From Eutreptiella sp. 'Long Island Sound 2002' (Eukaryota; Euglenozoa; Euglenophyceae; Eutreptiales; Eutreptiaceae), in the NCBI GenBank assembly GCA_964036045.1, contig OZ038386.1, forward strand, positions 19,554,225-19,618,224: 64,000 nucleotides of DNA, in the 5' to 3' direction. The position numbers and the translations under genes were made by a program. This document shows positions 58,701 to 64,000 of this stretch, one piece after another. Under the pieces are notes generated by a model that was not told where the DNA came from, ran no database searches, and saw only the letters and a list, made by a program, of their open reading frames with translations. Each line of letters begins with the position of its first letter. Position 1 is the first letter of the stretch.

Positions 58701-61700
58701 GGTGGCCCCGGTGAAGGAGGGGGACAGGGAGAAGGATGGCGGGTCTGTGCCGCTCGGCGACTGCGAGGGCGTAAACGAGGTGCAGGTCGCGGAAGGCGCG
58801 GACGGCGTGGGCGTGGGCGTTGCGGTCTGCGAGCGCACGCGGCTGACGGTGAAGGTGTCCGTCGCGGTGGAGCCGGGGCTTTGGGTGCCGGTGCGGCTGA
58901 ATGTCCTCGTGGGAAGCGCGGAGACGGTCCGGGAGGCGGTGGGGGTCGGCGTCGGAGTAGAGGTTTCGGAGTGCGTTCCGCTGCCGGACCCGCTGGGCGA
59001 GAACTTGTGGGACCAGGTGAAGGTGGGTGTGTGCACGTGGCTCGACGTGGCAGAGCGCGTGGCGCTGGGCGTGCACGTGCGACTGAAGGAGGCAGTATCG
59101 GAGGCGGAGGCCTGGGCCGAGGTGCTGGGGGAGACCGTGCCAGAGCCTGTCCCGGTCCACGTCGCGGTGAAGGTCGGGACTCGCGTTGCGGTCGGGGAGA
59201 ACGAGAAGGTGGGCGCGGGGGAATCGGAGAGGGTAAGGGTCGGCGACACCGAGTCACTGCCGGACGCAGGGCTGCCGCTGTGGGACACAGTGCCGGACGC
59301 CGATGCGGTCAGGGACGCGCTTGCGCTCGGGTGGGCGGAGTGGGTGGCGGTGACCGTGGCGGTGCGGGTGCGAGAGGGCGAGGCGGATTCGATGCGCGAG
59401 AGCGACGCCGTGGGACTGGGTGTCGGCGTTGGGGAGGCCGAGAGGGTCTGGGCACGGGACCGGGTGCTGGAGCGGGACTCCGAGCCGGAGCCCGACCGGG
59501 TGCGGGTTGTGGTGGTGCTGGGGCTGGGGCTTCCAGTCGCGGTCGCGGTCGGGGTCCCGGCGCGAGTCGCGGTGAGCGAGGGCGACGGCGACGCGCTCCA
59601 TGTGGGACGCGGGGAGGAGGAGGCGCTGAGGGTGGCCTGTCGGCTGCCGGTGGCAGAGGCAGTGCCGGTGGCGGACGGGCTGCAGCTTCGCGAGCCTGAG
59701 GCGGAGGAGCTGGGGAGACGGGTCCGGGTGGGGGTGGCAGTGGCGGACAGAGTGGCGGAGCGTGAAGCGCTGCCCGTGTGCCGGGGGCTGGCGCTCCCAG
59801 AGGCAGAGGGCGACGTGGTGATGGTCGGGGTCAGCGTGGGAAGCGACGGAGTGCGGGTGTCGGGAATGGAACGGGAGGCTGAGAGGGTGCCGGGGCGGGA
59901 GGCCGAGAGGGTGGGTGTCGGCGACGGGGTGCGTGTGTTCGTCAAACTGCCGCTGGGGCTGCCGGACCCTGTTGCAGTGTCAGTGCGCAGCGCGGACGCG
60001 CTGCAGCTCGGAGAAGGCGAGCCTGACAGTGACGTGCTGAGCGTCACGGACCACGTGGCCGAGACCGAGATGGTGTCACTGGGGTGCGAGGCGGACGCTG
60101 AGGGGGTCGGGGTGCGGGACGGTGGGGTGGGGGTTGCGGACGGGCTGGGAGGGGACGCGGTGGTCAGAGTGGGCGAGGCAGAGGGGGATGGGAACCGGGT
60201 GAGCGTCTTGGTGCTGGTGAAGGTGCTGGTGGGGGTTGCGGTGCGCGTGCGGCTTGCGATGTGGGTAGCGGAGTCGGAGGGGGAGTGGGAGGGAGTGGCT
60301 GAACTGAGGGTGGTGCTGAGGGTCGATGTCACACTGGGCGTCTGGGTACGGCTTTGTACCGGAGAGAGCGTGCGTGTGTGTGAGGCGGAGGCGGGGCTCG
60401 CAGTGACGGTGGTCCGTGTGCTGGTGGGGGAGAGGCTGGTGCTGGCGCTGGGGGCGCTGCCACTGGGCGAGAGGGTGCCCGTGCACGAGGCGCTGCGGGG
60501 GCTGCCGGAGCCAGACAGCGACCAGGTCGCGGTGGCGCTGCGCGACGCGGTGCTGCTGACCTGCGGCGTGGGGGAGGGGGTCGGTGTGCTCGAGCAGGAG
60601 CGGCTCCCGGTGCGCGTCGGGCTTGTGGTGACACTCGCGGTGCGGCTGGCCGTGTGCGACACAGCGGCGCTCCGGGAAAGCGTCGGGGTTCGCGACCGGG
60701 AGCCCGTGGCAGTGCCAGAAAAGCTGCGTGAGGGCACGTCGGAGCAGGTGCGGGTGGGCGAGGCACTATGGGACCACGTGAGAGTGAGCGTTGGGGATGG
60801 CGTGGGGGAGGCCGTGGCGGGCGACGGCGTGGCTGTGTGGGAGGCGGTCAGGGTCGAGGCAGTGTGCGTGTCCGTGGCGCGTGTCGGGGTCGGCGTCAGG
60901 GTCTCTGTGGACAGGGAGGGGCTTGGAGACCAGTCGGAGGCGGTGGGGGTGCGGCAGGCGGTGTGTGACGGGGTCTGCGTTGGGGGGCTGGGGCTGCCGG
61001 TGGGTGTGGGGGAGAAAGTCCGGGTGGGGGAGGGCGTGCAGGAGTCAGTGTGGGTGGGGGAAAGCGAGCTGGTGCGGGAGACACTGCGGGTGGGGACGTT
61101 CGTGGAGGTGGGAGTCCGAGTCAAAGATGGCACCTGGGACACAGACGCTGTGTGGGTCGCAGTGGGCAGCGAGGGAGTAGCGGTGGCAGAGGGGGTCGCT
61201 GTGGGGCTCCTGGTTCGTGAGGCCGAGCCGGACACGGTCCTACCGAAGGTTTGGGTCACTGTCGCGGAGGACACGGAGGCGCTGCGGCTGCGGGACTGCG
61301 GCGACGGGGTAATAGAGGGGGAGGGTGACGGGATGGGGGATGGGCTGAGGGTGAGCGTTGGGGGTGAGACGCTCACGGTGGGGCTCGACGTGGCGGTTGG
61401 GGTGGAGCGGGTCCAGGAAGGGGAGGCGGACGGAGAAGTGGACGGCGTCGGTGAGACGGACCCCGTGGATCGGGTGTATGTGTGGGAGCGCATGGATGGG
61501 GTCGCGCTGGCGCTGCGTGAGGGGGTGCTTGTCACAGAGGCGGTCCCACTGGCAGTGGGTGACTGGGACAGTGGCAGGGTCTGTGTTGTGAAGGTGCACG
61601 AGAGCGTTGCGGTGGAGGAGAGGCTGGGACTTTGGGAGACGGTGGGTGTTGCGGATGGTGAGTAGGGCGCAGTGGACGAGGCGGTCAGGGAAGAGGAGGA

Positions 61701-64000
61701 GGTGGTAGTGCGGGTGAGGGCATGGGTCTGAGAGCGCGACAGCGTCTGCGATGCAGTGAGGGAAGGAGTCGCGAAGTCCGACTGGGAAGCGGATGCGGAG
61801 CAGGTGTGGGTGAGCGACGGGGGAGAGCGGGTGAGGCTGCGGCCCTCGGTCGCAGTGGCGGTCGCCGTTACCGACAGGCTACTGCTGACACTGCAGCTTG
61901 CGGAGCTGGACACCGTAAGTTTGCTGGTGGTTGTGGGAGAGCCTGAGGCGCTGAGCGATGGCGTAGGGCTAGGGCTTGGCGAAGGGGATTGGGTCCGGGA
62001 GACGTGGGTGGGGGACACCGTGCGGGTGGAGGGCGAGCAACTGCGGCTGGCAGAGCCCGTGAAGGTGCGGCTGGGGGTGGGGGTGAACGTGGAGGGCGTT
62101 GCAGTGGGGGACCCTGAAGCCGTGGGGCTGAGCGAGGCGGAGACGGTCAGGGCGGCACTGGCGGAGGCGGACAGGGACGCACTGCCGGTCACGGTTGGCG
62201 ACAGGCCCTTGCTGTTGGTCGGCGAGGAGGTGTGGCTGAAAGTGAGGGAGGCGGAAAGGGAGCCGGTGGGTGGGGACCGGGAAGCCGACAGGCTTGAGGT
62301 CTCCGACACTGTAGTCGTCTGGACCCCCGTGGGCGAGACGCTGGGCGACCAAGAGGGCGAGGCGGATGAGCTGGTGGTGGGGGTGCGGGTCGAGGAGGGA
62401 CTGGGGGATCCTGACAGCGTTGCAGAGGCGGTGGCGCTGTCGGCGGCGGTCCAGGAGGCTGAAGGGGATGGGGACGCGGTCGGAGGGCTGTGCGTGAGGG
62501 AGGGGGACGGGCTGGCGCTGAGGCTGGGGGTGGCTGTGGTGGAGTGGCTGGCGGACATGGTGAGGGTGGTGCCCGTAAGAGAGTAGGAGCCGCTGGGGCT
62601 GGTAGAGGGGGATCCCGAGGGGGGGGATCGCGTACAACTAGGGCTCATCGTTGCAGTGCAGGACCCGGTGAAGGTGAGGGAGCCCATGCGGGACGCTGTG
62701 GGACTGCCAGTGTGCGAGACGGACCCGGAAAAGGTGTGGGTGGGGGAGGGGCTGGCGGAGACAGAGGACCTTGTGCCGCTTTGGCTCCCAGAGGCTGTGG
62801 AGGAGCGCGAGTGTGTGAAGGTGGTGCTGTATGCCGTCGAGGCGCTGGTGCTCAGGGTGGCAGACGGAGATGTGCTCCAAGTGTTTGAGGGTGACAGAGA
62901 TGCAGATGCGGAGGGCGACTGGGAAGCAGAGAGGGATGCTGTTGCGCTCACCGGGCGGGACTCAGACGCAGAGCGGGTGGCGCTGGGGCTGAGAGTGGGT
63001 GTCTCAGAGCGCGACAAGGTGCGGAGCAGTGAGACGGTGCGGCTGCGGGTCAATGTGGGCATGTCAGAGTCGGTGACGGTAGCAGTGAGGGTGAGCGCGT
63101 GCGACACGGTTTGGGACCGGGAGGCGGTGAACGTGGAGGCAGTGGGAGTGGCAGTGCTGGACCGGGAGGCCGAGCCAGACAGGGTCGTGCTTGGGGTCTG
63201 CGTCGGCACATGGGACACGGTGACGCTGCGGGAGTGGGAGGCACTGGGTGAGGCGCTCAGGGAGCAGGTGGTAAGGGTGGGGACCGACGGCGTGGGAGTG
63301 AAGGTGGTGGTCAGCGATGCAGAGGCGGTGTGGCTGAAGGTTCGGGTGGCAGTGGGTCCGAAGGAGGGGGTGGCGGTGCGGGAGGCGCTGCGGGAGCGGG
63401 TGTGCGTGGCGGTGAAGCTCTGGGAGCTTGAGTGCGTGGGCGAGGGGCCACTATCGGTGGGGCTCGCGGTGTGGGTGCGGCTGCAGGTGCCTGAGAAGGA
63501 GGCAGATGCGGAGGTGGAGCGGCTTCTGGTGCGTGATCCTTCAAACGTCGGGGTCAGGGTGCCAGAGGCCGTGGCGGTGATGGACGACGCAGTGGGGCTC
63601 AGCGACGGGGAGCCTGACCGTGAGGCGGAGCCGGTCAGACTGGCAGTCAGAGAGCGCGACGGAGACCCGCTCGGGGACTCAGAGGAGGTGTGCGTTGCGC
63701 TCTGCGACGCGGTGAAAGAGAGGCTGCAGGTGGGCGACGCGGACCGGGTAAGCGTGACGGTAGGGCGCGTCTGCGTGCCGGAGTGCGTCACACTGGACCC
63801 GGTGGGCGTGAAGAGCGACTGTGTGGGGGTCTTGGAGCGGGAGACGGACGGGCCGCTCAGAGAGGGGGTGAAGGTGCTGGTGAAAGAGCGCGAGAAAGAC
63901 ACAGACCTCACTTTGGAGTGGGTTGGCGATGCGGTTGGGGTGCCACTGAAGGAGAGCGAGGCTACGCCGGAGGCAGTGGCGGTGTGTGAGAAGGAGGGGG
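25784..64000 (-). CDS. giant Ser/Thr-repeat type I membrane protein, main exon (5' partial)
   Basis: One minus-strand frame is open for 38.2 kb, from the right window edge through 12,738 complete codons, and ends at a splice donor in phase 1. The true start lies beyond the window; the first in-window GTG (63911) is not a credible start. Order of parts, counted from the edge: Ser/Thr stalk to about residue 11,770; a six-Cys ectodomain about 11,890-12,090; a short Ser/Pro linker; a transmembrane helix 12,133-12,153 (FSIPILAGLVCCCLFVCFAC) followed by the stop-transfer cluster RRLRAKRRERE; and a cytoplasmic tail of about 585 residues. The tail has an acidic patch, four KPG/GTP repeats, basic segments, NPF and NPL motifs, and a final unit repeated in exons B and C. 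It is probably a heavily O-glycosylated cell-surface protein. Enzymatic function is not indicated. Confidence 0.85.
27060..27216 (-). repeat. KPG repeats in the cytoplasmic tail
   Basis: GSFPGTPVKPGQ occurs twice, then FPGTPTKPGR, then shortened forms (RGTPTGSLPG). The DNA units of about 30-40 bases are nearly identical, so this is a recent coding minisatellite inside the tail. Confidence 0.8.
27735..28330 (-). other. six-cysteine membrane-proximal ectodomain (part of giant CDS)
   Basis: Six cysteines occur in order: ACPDTGP, GLCAAALA, SPCSVRD, YTFCYTQGG, SPGDCPA and WALCYNFARW. Two share a FCY/LCY motif about 100 residues apart followed by beta-rich stretches (LPQPIIITGP; WVRVALFNVTEG). This looks like two related Ig-like or jelly-roll halves. 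Three N-glycosylation sequons (NFT, NVS, NVT) support an extracellular location. A separate hydrophobic segment, AEQFLMTFGAVYSSFLL, lies just upstream (about 28590-28640). The family is not recognised. Confidence 0.55.
28341..28386 (-). repeat. 12-bp tandem repeat coding (Thr-Pro)n
   Basis: Nearly four identical copies of a 12-base unit (GGGTGGGCGTCG on the plus strand) encode a TPTPTPTPTP run just upstream of the Cys domain. It is likely length-polymorphic and a G-quadruplex former on the plus strand. Confidence 0.85.
28690..64000 (-). repeat. protein-level Ser/Thr alternating repeat stalk
   Basis: About 11,770 residues follow an S-x-S-x-T-x-T pattern, where x is mostly Pro, Ala, Arg, Leu, Val, Gly or His. 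A hand count of one 100-residue stretch (about 63588-63887) gave 51 Ser or Thr. Runs of alternation are separated by connectors such as SPPSLTPTATSTPT and VPTRTY/FPTRTY, suggesting a longer diverged unit. Lys is very rare; Cys and Trp are occasional. Long exact DNA repeats are not evident, so the pattern is kept at protein level. The last roughly 400 residues before the ectodomain are richer in Thr and Ala and less regular. Confidence 0.85.

Noticed and set aside
57904-61665. Plus-strand open frame of 1,253 codons, and many similar ones across 28-64 kb
   Set aside because: Rich in Val, Glu, Asp, Arg and Gly in the pattern expected from reverse-complementing Ser/Thr codons. It has no domains and is antisense to the giant exon.
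1-64000. CRISPR arrays, operons or other prokaryotic features
   Set aside because: No regular direct repeats with spacers and no ribosome binding sites. Introns and transposon types indicate a eukaryote.

Overview
The window looks like nuclear DNA of a eukaryotic microalga. It shows spliced-exon signatures (GT donors, pyrimidine-tract AG acceptors), degenerate LTR-retrotransposon and PIF/Harbinger remains, tRNA-derived short repeats, microsatellites and long poly-G tracts, and no operons or ribosome binding sites. The retroelement reading frames resemble ones I remember from the prasinophyte green alga Cymbomonas. That is recollection only and was not checked, so the host assignment is tentative.

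Layout. (1) 1-8400 is retrotransposon territory on the minus strand. A long gag-like frame runs off the left edge (1-2830). Behind it lies a truncated, decayed element (3502-7795) with gag, a CCHC knuckle and an aspartic protease in one frame broken by three in-frame stops, with no reverse transcriptase or integrase. (2) 8400-16700 is lower-GC intergenic DNA. It holds tRNA-like repeats, a cluster of hairpins, a second decayed retroelement copy on the plus strand, a GGGGATAAAACCACCCC minisatellite, a 711-bp PIF/Harbinger element with TTA target-site duplication, and simple repeats. (3) 16700-25780 is GC-rich and full of poly-G runs. It contains the 3' end of the main gene: three small exons and three introns, all minus strand. 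(4) 25784-64000 is one uninterrupted minus-strand exon of at least 38.2 kb that is still open at the right edge.

The main gene (minus strand, 64000 to 19833) encodes at least about 13,066 residues within the window. Most of it (about 11,770 residues) is a Ser/Thr stalk in which roughly every second residue is Ser or Thr. It is followed by a six-cysteine membrane-proximal domain with N-glycosylation sites, one transmembrane helix and a cytoplasmic tail. The tail carries repeated NPL(E/D) motifs and KPG repeats. It ends in a unit that recurs in two downstream exons, each bounded by phase-1 introns, followed by a short terminal exon. I read it as a giant mucin-like type I surface protein with a modular, possibly alternatively spliced tail. 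Its function is unknown.

The many other long open frames over 25.7-64 kb, on the plus strand and in the other minus frames, are composition shadows of this coding sequence.
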